A program made the position numbers and the translations under genes. A stretch of DNA of 28,758 nt. Source: JANOAR01 sp031411235. GTDB lineage: Bacteria; Verrucomicrobiota; Verrucomicrobiia; Verrucomicrobiales; Verrucomicrobiaceae. Below, piece by piece: positions 16,411-24,320 of the stretch. The DNA is taken from NCBI GenBank assembly GCA_031411235.1, contig JANOAR010000144.1, positions 1-28,758 of the forward strand, given 5' to 3'. Positions within the stretch are counted from its first letter, which is position 1. Every line of letters starts with the position of its first letter. The notes under the pieces are model-generated. The model was not told where the DNA came from, did no database searches, and saw only the letters and a list, made by a program, of their open reading frames with translations.

Positions 16411-16827
16411 ATGCCCGCGATGACCGCCCTTTCCACCAGACCAGCCCACTTCCCGACGCCGGGAACGCCGATTTGCCCCCCAGCGAGCGCTTTCCCAGGC
16501 GAAACGGCAGGGTTTGGCCCTGAAATGCCGCCCCCATTTCGTGCGGGGGCAGAGTTCCACGCTGCGGGGGCAGCGATGAACGGTGCGGGGGCGGAGTTCC
16601 CGCTGGCAGCGACGCCCCCATTCGTCGCGGGGGCGGAGTTCCGCGTCGCGGGGGTGCCGATGAGCGGCACGGGGGGACCGCTGCCGCGTCCGGGTGCTGC
16701 CCCCATTTTCAGCGGGGGTGCCCCCATTTCTCAGAGCGCCGCCCCCGCCTGCGCCAGCGACGCCACAATTCCAGCCAGCGCTGCCCCCGCGCGGCACGCC
16801 AACCAGCCCCAAACCGCCAAGCCATGA
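16411..16827 (+). CDS. Low-complexity Ala/Pro/Gly-rich protein with an in-frame repeat (uncertain gene)
   Basis: The frame can begin at the ATG at 16411 (138 residues) or an upstream GTG at 16384. It contains two copies of a roughly 21-residue unit (PPPFRAGAEFHAAGAAMNG and TPPFVAGAEFRVAGVPMSG) spaced 84 bases apart. The spacing keeps the reading frame, and further PIFSGGAPIS-type fragments follow. There is no signal peptide and no known domain. Two things argue that it is coding: the repeat is a multiple of three, and its TGA overlaps the ATG of the next gene (ATGA). Against it are the extreme G/C runs and open frames in other phases over the same stretch. I do not recognise a function. Confidence 0.35.
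   Translation: MPAMTALSTRPAHFPTPGTPICPPASAFPGETAGFGPEMPPPFRAGAEFHAAGAAMNGAGAEFPLAATPPFVAGAEFRVAGVPMSGTGGPLPRPGAAPIFSGGAPISQSAAPACASDATIPASAAPARHANQPQTAKP
16528..16730. repeat. Degenerate 84-bp repeat rich in G5/C5 runs
   Basis: Copies start near 16528 and 16612 and share GCGGGGGC-(A/G)-GAGTTCC and GCCCCCATT cores; partial copies continue to about 16730. Several GGGGG and CCCCC runs lie within 200 bases on both strands, so folding into G-quadruplex or long hairpins is possible. It overlaps the low-complexity frame. Confidence 0.6.
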
Positions 16828-17609
16828 ACTGGGACAACGGCCAATGGGACAGCGGCACTTGGGACCAGCCGTCCGACTACTTTCAACCTCAACCCAAACC
16901 CAAATCCAAAATGAAACGACAAGACTACTACCCCAGCCGCATCGGCGACCAAGTGAACTGGCTCGACAACTACGCCGTGAAACTCCCCATCCACGGTGCC
17001 GTCCTCGGCGTCATCGCGGGCGACATCACCGCCAGCGTGAACGACGCGAAGTATGGCAACTACGTCCTTGGCACTTGGCTCACCGCCGTGCGCAACTTCT
17101 CCCCCAGCACCACCGATGCCGTGGATGACGTGCTTGCAGGCTCCGGCTCAGGCCCGATGGTGCTGCCAACCTTCACCGCGCCCGCCTTGCCCGCCGGTGT
17201 CACCGCCGCCATCCCCGGTGTGCTCACGCGCATCTTCGCCCTCATCGCCAAGATGAAACTCAGCGCAGGCTACACCGAAGCCATCGGCACCGACCTCGGC
17301 ATCGTCGGCTCTGAGGCGACGGAGAAGGCCGTGCCGAAGTTTATCACCGAGATGCTGCAAGGCGCAGGTTGCCAATGCGTGAAGCACACCTTCTACAAAT
17401 ACACGCACATGGGCGTCTATATCGAAAGCCGTCGCGGCACCGGAGCCTGGGAGTTCCTCGCCATCGACACCGAAAGCCCCTACATCGACGAGCGTCCGCT
17501 GCTCGTCGCCGGCACCCCCGAGGTCCGCGAATACCGCATGCGCTTCTGGGACAAAGGCACCCCGAACGGCGACTGGACCGATGTCGTGAAGGTCACGGTG
17601 AGCCCATAG
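16824..17609 (+). CDS. Conserved-type hypothetical protein with N-terminal Trp-Asp repeats
   Basis: I do not know the function. The 261-residue product opens with a short Trp/Asp repeat (WDNGQWDSGTWDQ), a Pro/Lys linker and then MKRQDYYPSRIGDQVNWL, where a second start (16911) would also work. A mostly helical middle (about 45-155) contains a Pro/Ala stretch (VLPTFTAPALPAGVTAAIPG). From about 165 the C-terminus is beta-rich and ends YRMRFWDKGTPNGDWTDVVK, like a fibronectin-III-type strand pattern. I recall similar MKRQDYYPS-type proteins as recurrent hypotheticals in Verrucomicrobia, but that is memory, not a search. There is no signal peptide. It overlaps the repeat protein start-to-stop and precedes the 89-residue gene by 208 bases. 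Confidence 0.7.
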   Translation: MNWDNGQWDSGTWDQPSDYFQPQPKPKSKMKRQDYYPSRIGDQVNWLDNYAVKLPIHGAVLGVIAGDITASVNDAKYGNYVLGTWLTAVRNFSPSTTDAVDDVLAGSGSGPMVLPTFTAPALPAGVTAAIPGVLTRIFALIAKMKLSAGYTEAIGTDLGIVGSEATEKAVPKFITEMLQGAGCQCVKHTFYKYTHMGVYIESRRGTGAWEFLAIDTESPYIDERPLLVAGTPEVREYRMRFWDKGTPNGDWTDVVKVTVSP

Positions 17610-17680
17610 CGCTGGAGGCGCTGTTTACGATGGTTGACGGTGGCTGAAGGGCGCTGCGCGCCGTTGACCGTTGTTTTGAT
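17608..17680 (+). terminator. Candidate hairpins after the hypothetical gene
   Basis: Two short perfect stems follow the stop: AGCGC/GCGCT (17608-17622, loop TGGAG) and GGCGC/GCGCC (17650-17662, loop TGC). A TTGTTTT tract comes nine bases after the second. The stems are only five base pairs, so this is a weak terminator candidate. The rest of the gap up to 17817 holds a G-poor, CAA-rich leader and nothing else that I recognise. Confidence 0.25.
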
Positions 17681-17817
17681 TCGTTCGCGCCCGACGCTCA
17701 TCTCACCCTTCGGGCTTCGCTTCGCTCAGTCTGTCTCAGCTCCCGCTATCCGCTTCGGCTCAAACCACTGCAAACAACCGCCAACCTTCGTCAACAACTG
17801 CAAACTCCTCCAACGCC

Positions 17818-18087
17818 ATGCCCTTCGATCCCACCAAGCCCGCGAACAACTCGCCGAATTCATCGGCAGAGATGCGCAGCCAACTCACCTCGCTCAATGC
17901 CGACATCCAGCAGCGAGCGACGATCAACGACCTCAACAACGCCATTGGCAATGCGTTGGCTCAGACCAGCAACAACACCAACGGCGTCAGCACCATGGGC
18001 ATCGGCGCGGATGGTGGCTACAACCAGCAGCAGATGCAGGATTTGATCAACAAGGTGGATGAACTGATCAACGCGCTGCGGCGTTAG
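17818..18087 (+). CDS. Small hypothetical protein (89 aa), helical/coiled-coil-like
   Basis: The protein begins MPFDPTKPANNSPNSSAEMR and continues with a helical, heptad-like segment (LTSLNADIQQRATINDLNNA). A Gly/Asn-rich loop (NNTNGVSTMGIGADGGY) and a final helix (MQDLINKVDELINALRR) follow. It has no signal peptide, no cysteines and no known motif. The MPFDP...AEMR opening is, from memory, shared by small proteins that accompany the MKRQDYYPS-type proteins in related genomes. The leader is G-poor and lacks a ribosome-binding site. It may be a structural or oligomerising partner of the 261-residue protein, which is speculation. Confidence 0.65.
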   Translation: MPFDPTKPANNSPNSSAEMRSQLTSLNADIQQRATINDLNNAIGNALAQTSNNTNGVSTMGIGADGGYNQQQMQDLINKVDELINALRR

Positions 18088-18093
18088 TGTGGT

Positions 18094-18135
18094 TGAGTCC
18101 TCTGGACTCACTTCTGCGGCAGCCGAGACGGCTGC
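18094..18135. terminator. Two adjacent perfect hairpins after the 89-aa gene
   Basis: TGAGTCC/GGACTCA (18094-18110, loop TCT) is followed 8 bases later by GCAGCC/GGCTGC (18119-18135, loop GAGAC). Neither has a T-run, so they may be Rho-assisted terminators or REP-like repeats. They separate the cassette from the glycosidase genes. Confidence 0.35.
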
Positions 18136-18264
18136 ACCAAACTGGCGTGTGCCTTTCAGGTAGGACAACGTGAGAAAACGTGGAGCAGATCGCGTCGGTG
18201 ATCTACGTTGGTTTGGTCTTACCTTGGTGACTCCAAGGTTTTCGTTGATCATGTTTTTCCTCCG

Positions 18265-20022
18265 ATGCGATTTTCGATCCTCACTCTCTGCCTTCATCTG
18301 CTGACCTCACTCCACGCCGCCGAGCCGCGTGACACCATGCCGGACACTTGGGTCGCCACGGATGCGCTGGGGCGTGTGCTGCCAATGAGCGCGGAAGTTG
18401 GCACACCGAAGCCGAACCGGACGGTGGGCATCTTCTACTTCAACTGGCACGCCGCGTTTGGAAACAAGGAGGTGCATGACATCGCGAAGATTCTGAAAGC
18501 AAATCCCGCCGCGCCACCTTGGGGACCGGTGCAGGCACCGCACTACTGGAGTGAGCCGCGCTTTGGCTATTACCGGCCGGATGATCCGTGGGTGATCCGC
18601 AAGCATGTGCAGATGCTCACGGATGCTGGGGTGGACATGCTCATTCTCGACGCCACGAACGGCTTTACCTATGACGCCGAACGCGAGGCGCTCTGCGCGG
18701 TGCTGGAGCAAATGCAAGCAGAGGGACAGCGCGTGCCACAGATCGCCATGTTCGCTTATGCGCAGCACAACATCGTGGTGCGGCATTTGTGGGAGACGTT
18801 CTACCAGCCGGGCAAGCATCGGGACTTGTGGTTTCAATGGAAGGGCAAGCCGCTCCTGCTCACACCGCCCGAAGGGCTGAGCGAGGAGGTGAAAGCCTTC
18901 TTCACCATCCGCACCTCCTGGGCCTGGACACGTGGTCAAGCGTGGTTCGGCGATGGCAAGGACAAGTGGCCGTGGCTGGACCACGCACCGCAAATGCCCG
19001 GCTGGCATGACGCGCCGAATAAGGCCGAGTGCATCTCCATTTCACCCTCTCAGCATGTGACGAACAACATCGGGCGCAGCTTCATTAACAGTCGCCAGCC
19101 CGCCGCGACCGATCGCCACCCGGAGTTAGGTCTATTCTTCGACGAACAGTGGCAACACGCGTTGCCGCACGATCCCGAGTTCATCTTCATCACCGGTTGG
19201 AATGAATGGGTGGCCCAGCGCTTTGTCTCCGATGGTGCCATGGGCTTTCAAGGCCGCGTCCTGCCTGCCGGTGAAACGTTCTTTGTCGATCAATACAGCC
19301 CCGAGTTCAGCCGCGACATTGAGCCCATGCACGGCGGCTTCGGCGACAACTACTATTGGCAGATGGCCGCCAACATCCGTCGCTATAAAGGCGCGCGTCC
19401 GTTGCCTGCCGCGTCGCCTGCGAAGACCATCTCCATCCCCGGCGACTTCGCGCAGTGGAGTGACGTGAAGCCCGTCTATCTCGACGACCTGCACGACACC
19501 ACGCATCGCGATTACGACGGCGTCCCCGGCGCAGCCCGCTACACGAACCAGACAGGCCGCAACGACCTCGACACCATGCACGTCGCCCACGATGCGACAC
19601 ACCTCTACTTCCACGTTCGCACGCGCGCGCCACTCACCTCCGCCACCGATGCCGACTGGATAGTCCTCCTGCTCCATACCGATCAGGAGGCCAAGACCGG
19701 ACACCTCGGCTATGAGTTCCGGCTCAATCACACCCGCAGCACCTCCGACACCGCTATCATTGAGCGCTGGAACGGCAAAGCCTGGGAGTCGAGCGGCACC
19801 GCAAAGCTGCACGTGGGGACGAACGAACTGCACCTAGCGGTAGAGCGCACCGCACTCGATATGGCTCCAGATAAACCCCTGCGCTTCGATTTCAAATGGA
19901 CCGACAACGTGCCTGCTAATGCCGATGGAATGGACTACCTCGATCAAGGCGATACCGCGCCAAATGCACGCTTCAATTATCGCTACATGGCAGAGGAAAA
20001 ACCCTCGTCGCCGCCCCATTGA
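18265..20022 (+). CDS. Secreted GH99/GH71-like glycoside hydrolase with C-terminal CBM9-like domain
   Basis: I chose the ATG at 18265, which begins MRFSILTLCLHLLTSLHAAEP, a signal peptide; an upstream in-frame start at 18208 adds 19 residues that spoil it. The catalytic part (about 50-385 of 585) has GIFYFNWH near the first strand, HVQMLTDAGVDMLILDATNG and FIFITGWNEWVAQ at 307-318. The GWNEW block is characteristic of the GH99/GH71 and WbsX-like group, with the glutamate at Glu314. From about 388 to 580 the sequence matches the plan of CBM9-type/DOMON sugar-binding domains (ISIPGDFAQWSDVKPVYLDD, then DATHLYFHVRTRA and WIVLLLHTD). It probably acts on an alpha-mannan- or glucan-like polysaccharide, but the substrate is not defined by sequence. 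Confidence 0.75.
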   Translation: MRFSILTLCLHLLTSLHAAEPRDTMPDTWVATDALGRVLPMSAEVGTPKPNRTVGIFYFNWHAAFGNKEVHDIAKILKANPAAPPWGPVQAPHYWSEPRFGYYRPDDPWVIRKHVQMLTDAGVDMLILDATNGFTYDAEREALCAVLEQMQAEGQRVPQIAMFAYAQHNIVVRHLWETFYQPGKHRDLWFQWKGKPLLLTPPEGLSEEVKAFFTIRTSWAWTRGQAWFGDGKDKWPWLDHAPQMPGWHDAPNKAECISISPSQHVTNNIGRSFINSRQPAATDRHPELGLFFDEQWQHALPHDPEFIFITGWNEWVAQRFVSDGAMGFQGRVLPAGETFFVDQYSPEFSRDIEPMHGGFGDNYYWQMAANIRRYKGARPLPAASPAKTISIPGDFAQWSDVKPVYLDDLHDTTHRDYDGVPGAARYTNQTGRNDLDTMHVAHDATHLYFHVRTRAPLTSATDADWIVLLLHTDQEAKTGHLGYEFRLNHTRSTSDTAIIERWNGKAWESSGTAKLHVGTNELHLAVERTALDMAPDKPLRFDFKWTDNVPANADGMDYLDQGDTAPNARFNYRYMAEEKPSSPPH

Positions 20023-20047
20023 AAGCCGACCCCAAAATCCCCTCACC

Positions 20048-21055
20048 ATGAAACCCATCATCACGTTCTGCGTCCATCGCGCGTCTCTATTTGTTCCGAC
20101 GTTGCGGCCTTCCAAGCTTCCCGCGCGACATCAGGCAAGACAGATCCCTTTCCTCCTTCTTCTCCTCGCTAGCGTGGTTTCAGCCAGCGCAGCCACGATG
20201 GAAGACATCACCCTCCGCGATGACAAACGCGGCCTCGACATCGAGTGCCGCGTGCATTTTCCCGCACAAGGCGACACGCTGCCTCTGATCGTTTTCTCGC
20301 ATGGGTTCGGCGCAGATCGGACGGCTTTTACGCCCATCGCACAGCACTGGGCAGAACATGGATATGTCGTGGTGCATCCCTCGCACATCGACGGATTCGG
20401 AAAGAGCAAGGGGAAGGGCGGCGGGCTGCCCGCAGGCGGTCTTCCCGCCTTGATGGAAAACGCAGCTTTGAAGATTCAAAACCGCGTCGGTGACCTGACG
20501 TTTATCCTGGACTCACTCGATCAACTCGCAGCGAAGTTGCCCGCGCTAAAAGATCGCATCGACCGCACTCTCATCGGAGTTGGAGGTCACTCGCTTGGTG
20601 CTTACACCACGATGCTCATCGCTGGAGTCACGGCAGACATTGGCGAGGTGAAAGCCCGCAGTTTCAAAGACGCGCGCGTGCGCTGCATCCTGCCAATCTC
20701 CGGCCAGGGCACGGGCCAGCAAGGACTGACCGCATCAAGCTGGGCAAACCTTACGATCCCGATGCTGACGATGACCGGCTCACTGGACAAAGGTGCGGGA
20801 GGTCAAGGTGCCGGGTGGAAGAAAGAGCTGTTCGAGTTAAGTCCCGCTGGTGACAAATATCTCGTCTTCATCGAAGGCGCGAATCACGTCTCCTTTGGCG
20901 GCATGAAGCCGGGCGGCATCACCGATGCGGTGAAAGCCAGCACGCTGGCCTTTTGGAATGCGTATTTGAAAGGCGATGCCAGTGCCAAAGCGACGCTGAA
21001 AGGCGGTGCCGTTTTCGGTAACGTGAAGAACACCGCGAGCATCCAATCGAAATGA
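20048..21055 (+). CDS. Secreted alpha/beta hydrolase (PAF-acetylhydrolase/chlorophyllase-like)
   Basis: This 335-residue hydrolase starts at the ATG at 20048. An unusually long N-region precedes the hydrophobic signal core (IPFLLLLLASVVSASA, about 33-48), so a later start is possible. LIVFSHGFGADRTAF forms the oxyanion block. GVGGHSLGAY gives the nucleophile Ser182. The acid is probably the Asp of TGSLDKG, and the histidine lies in EGANHVSFGG. The fold resembles PAF-acetylhydrolase, chlorophyllase and dienelactone-hydrolase-type enzymes. A Gly-rich loop (GKSKGKGGGLPAGGLP) is inserted after the second strand. It follows the GH99-like gene by 25 bases and is probably in the same operon; an esterase role on acylated saccharides is possible. 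Confidence 0.75.
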   Translation: MKPIITFCVHRASLFVPTLRPSKLPARHQARQIPFLLLLLASVVSASAATMEDITLRDDKRGLDIECRVHFPAQGDTLPLIVFSHGFGADRTAFTPIAQHWAEHGYVVVHPSHIDGFGKSKGKGGGLPAGGLPALMENAALKIQNRVGDLTFILDSLDQLAAKLPALKDRIDRTLIGVGGHSLGAYTTMLIAGVTADIGEVKARSFKDARVRCILPISGQGTGQQGLTASSWANLTIPMLTMTGSLDKGAGGQGAGWKKELFELSPAGDKYLVFIEGANHVSFGGMKPGGITDAVKASTLAFWNAYLKGDASAKATLKGGAVFGNVKNTASIQSK

Positions 21056-21157
21056 AGGCGGATAAACTTCTCATGGCACTTACCGTCTTTGCTGAACGAC
21101 AAGGGCGGACTAAGTGCCTCCGCTGATACACCGCTCGCTAAACATTCCAATCCTATC

Positions 21158-23662
21158 ATGACGAAACATCTTCTCCTCTCATCCCTCGCGCTGGCTGCTT
21201 TCGGCTGCTGCCCCGCGCATGCCGCGCCAACCGAACTCGCGCTCGTCCAGGAGGGCCGCAGCCATTTCGTCATCGTGCATGGCCTTGACGCGCCGGGCTC
21301 GGTGCGTAAGGCGGCGCAAGAGCTGCAGCGCTACATCGAGAAGTCCACGAAAGCGAAGTTGCCGATCGTGGCAGGAGACGCACCTCAGAGCCCATTCATT
21401 GCGCTGGGCGACACGCCGGAGGGACGCGCGGCTGGCATCAAGGTGACCGATGTGCCGCTCGAAGGTTATCGCCTCGTCAGCCGTGACGGCAATCTCTTCA
21501 TTGCCGGACCTGACACTCGCGACGGCGAGACCATGCCCGAAGGCGGCACGAGCACTGGCACACTGAATGGCGTCTATACGTTCATTGAGGATTACCTCGA
21601 TGTGCGCTGGCTGCTTCCCGGTCCGATGGGCGAGGATGTGCCATCGCGGGCGAGCGTGCTTGTGCCTGCGGTGGATCGGATGGAGCAGCCGTTTTTTCGC
21701 AACCGGCGCGTGCCCGGCATTCAGAACGACCAGCCCGCCGTTCAGGAATGGTCGGCGCGCCAGAAGCTTGGGTTCACGATGAAGCTCGAGCACTCGCACA
21801 ACTGGCAGCAAGTCGTCCCGGCCGCGCTGCACGAGCAGCATCCCGACTGGTTCCCTGAAGTGGATGGCAAGCATCCGCCCGTCCTTGGTGATCGCTACAA
21901 GATAGAAACCACCCATCCCGGACTGATCCAGCATTATGCGCAGACCGCGATGGAGGCGTTCCGCAAGAATCCCAAGCTCCCGGTGTTCTCGCTCTCACCG
22001 ACCGACTCCGATGGCTGGAGCACCAGCGCGGCCAGCAAGGCGCTTTATGATCGCGACCCACGCGGCAAGCTCTCCGTCACGCCGCTTGTCCTCAAATTCT
22101 ACAACGACGTTGCGAAGATCGTCGGCAAGGAGTTTCCAGATCGCAAACTAGCGGGCTATGTCTATGCGAGCTATCTCTACCCACCGAGCGCGGGCGTGCC
22201 TCCGCTGGAGCCGAACCTCTTCCTCGTCGTCGCGCCGAGCATCAGCTATGGCTACCAGCTCTACCGCGAGGGCGTGAAGGACGAGTGGGAGAGCATCCTC
22301 AAAGCTTGGACCGCGCAGACCTCGCAGATCGCCTATTACGATCTGTTCAACTGGCTAAAGGGCAGCACCGGCGCGATCACCCCGCCCGCGCCGGAGATCC
22401 TCAACTTCGCGTTCCCCCGGCTGGTGAAGTATGGCATCAAGGGCGTTTACATTTACGGCACCGCCGAGTGGAGCCAGGCGGCGGTGAACAACTATGTGTT
22501 GTCGAGAATGGCATGGAACCCGGCGCTCGATGCGAACGCCGTCTGCGACGAGTTCTACCGCCGCGCCTACGGTTCGTATCCGGGTGAGCAGGTGCGGAAA
22601 ATTCACCACTTGGTCGATGCAGCGGTGAAGGTGTTCTACAATCAGGACTCCACCGCGAATTACACCGCCACGCCGCGTTATCAAAGCGAGGTGCTCGCCG
22701 CGAATTACGCGAAGATCGAGGCGCTTTACCTCGACGCAAAGCAGGTCGCCGGGACAGCGACTCCGGCGCAGCGTGCGCGACTGGAGTTCTTCGGCGACAA
22801 TCTCGCACTCATGCAGTCGCAGTTGCGCGCGTCGGGCTTCCTGCCGGAGACGAAGACTTCGCCGCTGTATCGTGCCGATGCCGACGTGGACGCCATGCTG
22901 GGCCGCCTGCATCCCGGTTTTGGCGTCGAGTTCGCGCCGAAAATGAAGCGCATGGAAAAACCCTTCCCGCCGGTGCGTGCCGCATGGGTGCCCGCGCTGC
23001 CGCACCCGCGTCCGGCCACCCCGCTGGGGCTACGCGGCATGACGCGCTTTTTGTTTTTCCCGAATGCGGATCAGGACATCAGCGTCGCGGTGACGAAGAT
23101 CGTCAAGGCCGGCTCTCTGGTGCGCTACAATGCCTACACCGCCTCCGGGGCCAAGGTGGCCGGTGGCCCTTTGCGCCTAGGCACCCCGGCGCAGTTCCTT
23201 GGTTCGGCGGGCCAGATCTATTACGTCGAAGTCAAAAGCAGCTCGCCCTACGAGGTGGAAATCAAAGGCGCGCCTTACGCACTCGCGGCCAACTCCGAAC
23301 CTCGCGGCCTCCACCTTGGCAAACCCACGCCGCTCTATTTTCAGGTGCCCGCCGACGTGCCGCAGTTCACGCTCTCCGTCAGCAGCGAGGCCCCCGGCGA
23401 GACCAGTCTGAGTCAGCTCTACGCCCCCAGCGGCAAACTCATTGCCACCCTCGACACGCAGACCGAGCGCATCGCCCGCACGACCGTCATCCCCACGCAG
23501 ACCGGCGGCGAGTGGGCGGGCTTCTGGTGCCTCTCCATCGAGAAGGCACCGAAGGGCAGCTTCGACGACGTCTATGTCACACTCGAGCCAGCACTGCCGC
23601 AATGGTTCACCATCAATCCCGCCGAGCCGCTGATCATTTCGCCGCTGGAAATCTCGCGCTAA
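21158..23662 (+). CDS. Secreted DUF4838 domain protein (putative glycoside hydrolase)
   Basis: The ATG at 21158 gives 834 residues starting MTKHLLLSSLALAAFGCCPA, a signal peptide. Residues about 24-130 look like the N-terminal domain of GH67/GH20-type enzymes (AAQELQRYIEKSTKAKLPIV, then ALGDTPEGRAAGI). The central part, with NGVYTFIEDYLDVRWLLPGP and HSHNWQQVVPAALHEQHPDWFPE, is the DUF4838 signature found on secreted proteins in polysaccharide loci. Around 640-830 there are beta-rich blocks resembling pre-peptidase C-terminal or sugar-binding modules. The family's activity is not established to my knowledge. It is 102 bases downstream of the hydrolase and probably the last gene of that group. 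Confidence 0.75.
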   Translation: MTKHLLLSSLALAAFGCCPAHAAPTELALVQEGRSHFVIVHGLDAPGSVRKAAQELQRYIEKSTKAKLPIVAGDAPQSPFIALGDTPEGRAAGIKVTDVPLEGYRLVSRDGNLFIAGPDTRDGETMPEGGTSTGTLNGVYTFIEDYLDVRWLLPGPMGEDVPSRASVLVPAVDRMEQPFFRNRRVPGIQNDQPAVQEWSARQKLGFTMKLEHSHNWQQVVPAALHEQHPDWFPEVDGKHPPVLGDRYKIETTHPGLIQHYAQTAMEAFRKNPKLPVFSLSPTDSDGWSTSAASKALYDRDPRGKLSVTPLVLKFYNDVAKIVGKEFPDRKLAGYVYASYLYPPSAGVPPLEPNLFLVVAPSISYGYQLYREGVKDEWESILKAWTAQTSQIAYYDLFNWLKGSTGAITPPAPEILNFAFPRLVKYGIKGVYIYGTAEWSQAAVNNYVLSRMAWNPALDANAVCDEFYRRAYGSYPGEQVRKIHHLVDAAVKVFYNQDSTANYTATPRYQSEVLAANYAKIEALYLDAKQVAGTATPAQRARLEFFGDNLALMQSQLRASGFLPETKTSPLYRADADVDAMLGRLHPGFGVEFAPKMKRMEKPFPPVRAAWVPALPHPRPATPLGLRGMTRFLFFPNADQDISVAVTKIVKAGSLVRYNAYTASGAKVAGGPLRLGTPAQFLGSAGQIYYVEVKSSSPYEVEIKGAPYALAANSEPRGLHLGKPTPLYFQVPADVPQFTLSVSSEAPGETSLSQLYAPSGKLIATLDTQTERIARTTVIPTQTGGEWAGFWCLSIEKAPKGSFDDVYVTLEPALPQWFTINPAEPLIISPLEISR

Positions 23663-23743
23663 TCAGGCCGTTTTGCGCGCGAACAGTAGTCCGCTGAGGC
23701 ATCTGAAAATACTTCGTTAAATCCGCACACGGTTGGCAGCAAT

Positions 23744-23764
23744 AGAGTGACGACGTATCACTCT
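23744..23764. repeat. Perfect inverted repeat just before the second ECF sigma gene
   Basis: AGAGTGA (23744-23750) and TCACTCT (23758-23764) are exact reverse complements separated by seven bases (CGACGTA). The right arm ends four bases before the ATG at 23769. It occupies the normal ribosome-binding position, so it could be an operator or a hairpin that limits translation of the sigma factor. Confidence 0.55.
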
Positions 23765-23768
23765 GATC

Positions 23769-24320
23769 ATGGAAGCCGACAGCACCACCACCGCACCGCA
23801 CGACCCGAACGAGGGTTTCCTGCGGTTGTGGACGCATCATGAGCCGGAGTTGCGGGCGTTTGTTCATGCCTGCCTGCCGCGTGCGGCGGAGGTGGATGAG
23901 GTGATGCAGGAGGTGAGTCTCGTGGCATGGCGGAAGTTTTCCACGCTCACGGATCCCGCGCAGTTCCCGCGCTGGGCGTGCTTGATTGCCCGCTACGAAA
24001 TTCTCATGGTCCGCCGCCGTTTTGCGCGCGACCGGCTGGTGCTGGATGAGGACATCATCGCGAAACTCGCCGAGGAAGGCGCGGAGGAAATGTCCGTGCG
24101 CCATCAGCAACTCGATGCCTTGGATGACTGCATCGCGAAACTGCCGCTCGAACGCCGCGAACTCGCGCTGGCGGCCTATGCGCCGGAGACTTCGATGAAG
24201 GACATCGCGGCACAATTGGGCCGCACGGAAGGCTCGCTCTATCAACTGCTCGCCCGCATCCGGCAGGAACTGCTGCGCTGCGTCGAGCGCACCCTCGCGC
24301 AGGAGGCGCACACACCATGA
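23769..24320 (+). CDS. ECF RNA polymerase sigma factor (Rhodopirellula/Verrucomicrobium-type)
   Basis: This 183-residue sigma factor has region 2 at about 15-85 (EVDEVMQEVSLVAWRKF is the polymerase-binding helix, RWACLIARYEILMVRRR the promoter-opening segment). Region 4 lies at about 113-172 (LDDCIAKLPLERREL, then MKDIAAQLGRTEGSLYQLLA as the DNA-binding helix-turn-helix). It resembles the short ECF family abundant in planctomycetes and verrucomicrobia. The TGA stop overlaps the ATG of the FecR-GH6 gene, so sigma and anti-sigma are made together. The downstream cellulase genes suggest it controls cellulose degradation. An inverted repeat occupies its leader. Confidence 0.9.
   Translation: MEADSTTTAPHDPNEGFLRLWTHHEPELRAFVHACLPRAAEVDEVMQEVSLVAWRKFSTLTDPAQFPRWACLIARYEILMVRRRFARDRLVLDEDIIAKLAEEGAEEMSVRHQQLDALDDCIAKLPLERRELALAAYAPETSMKDIAAQLGRTEGSLYQLLARIRQELLRCVERTLAQEAHTP

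Noticed and set aside
16113..16727. 204-codon minus-strand frame over the XRE gene and the G-rich repeats
   Set aside because: It overlaps the recognisable XRE domain on the other strand, and its NSAPA repeats are simply the complement of the plus-strand repeat; no coupling to a neighbour supports it.
16528..16730. Repeats considered as a CRISPR array
   Set aside because: The copies are degenerate, the period is 84 bp with no unique spacers, and the pattern keeps a reading frame; no cas gene is present.
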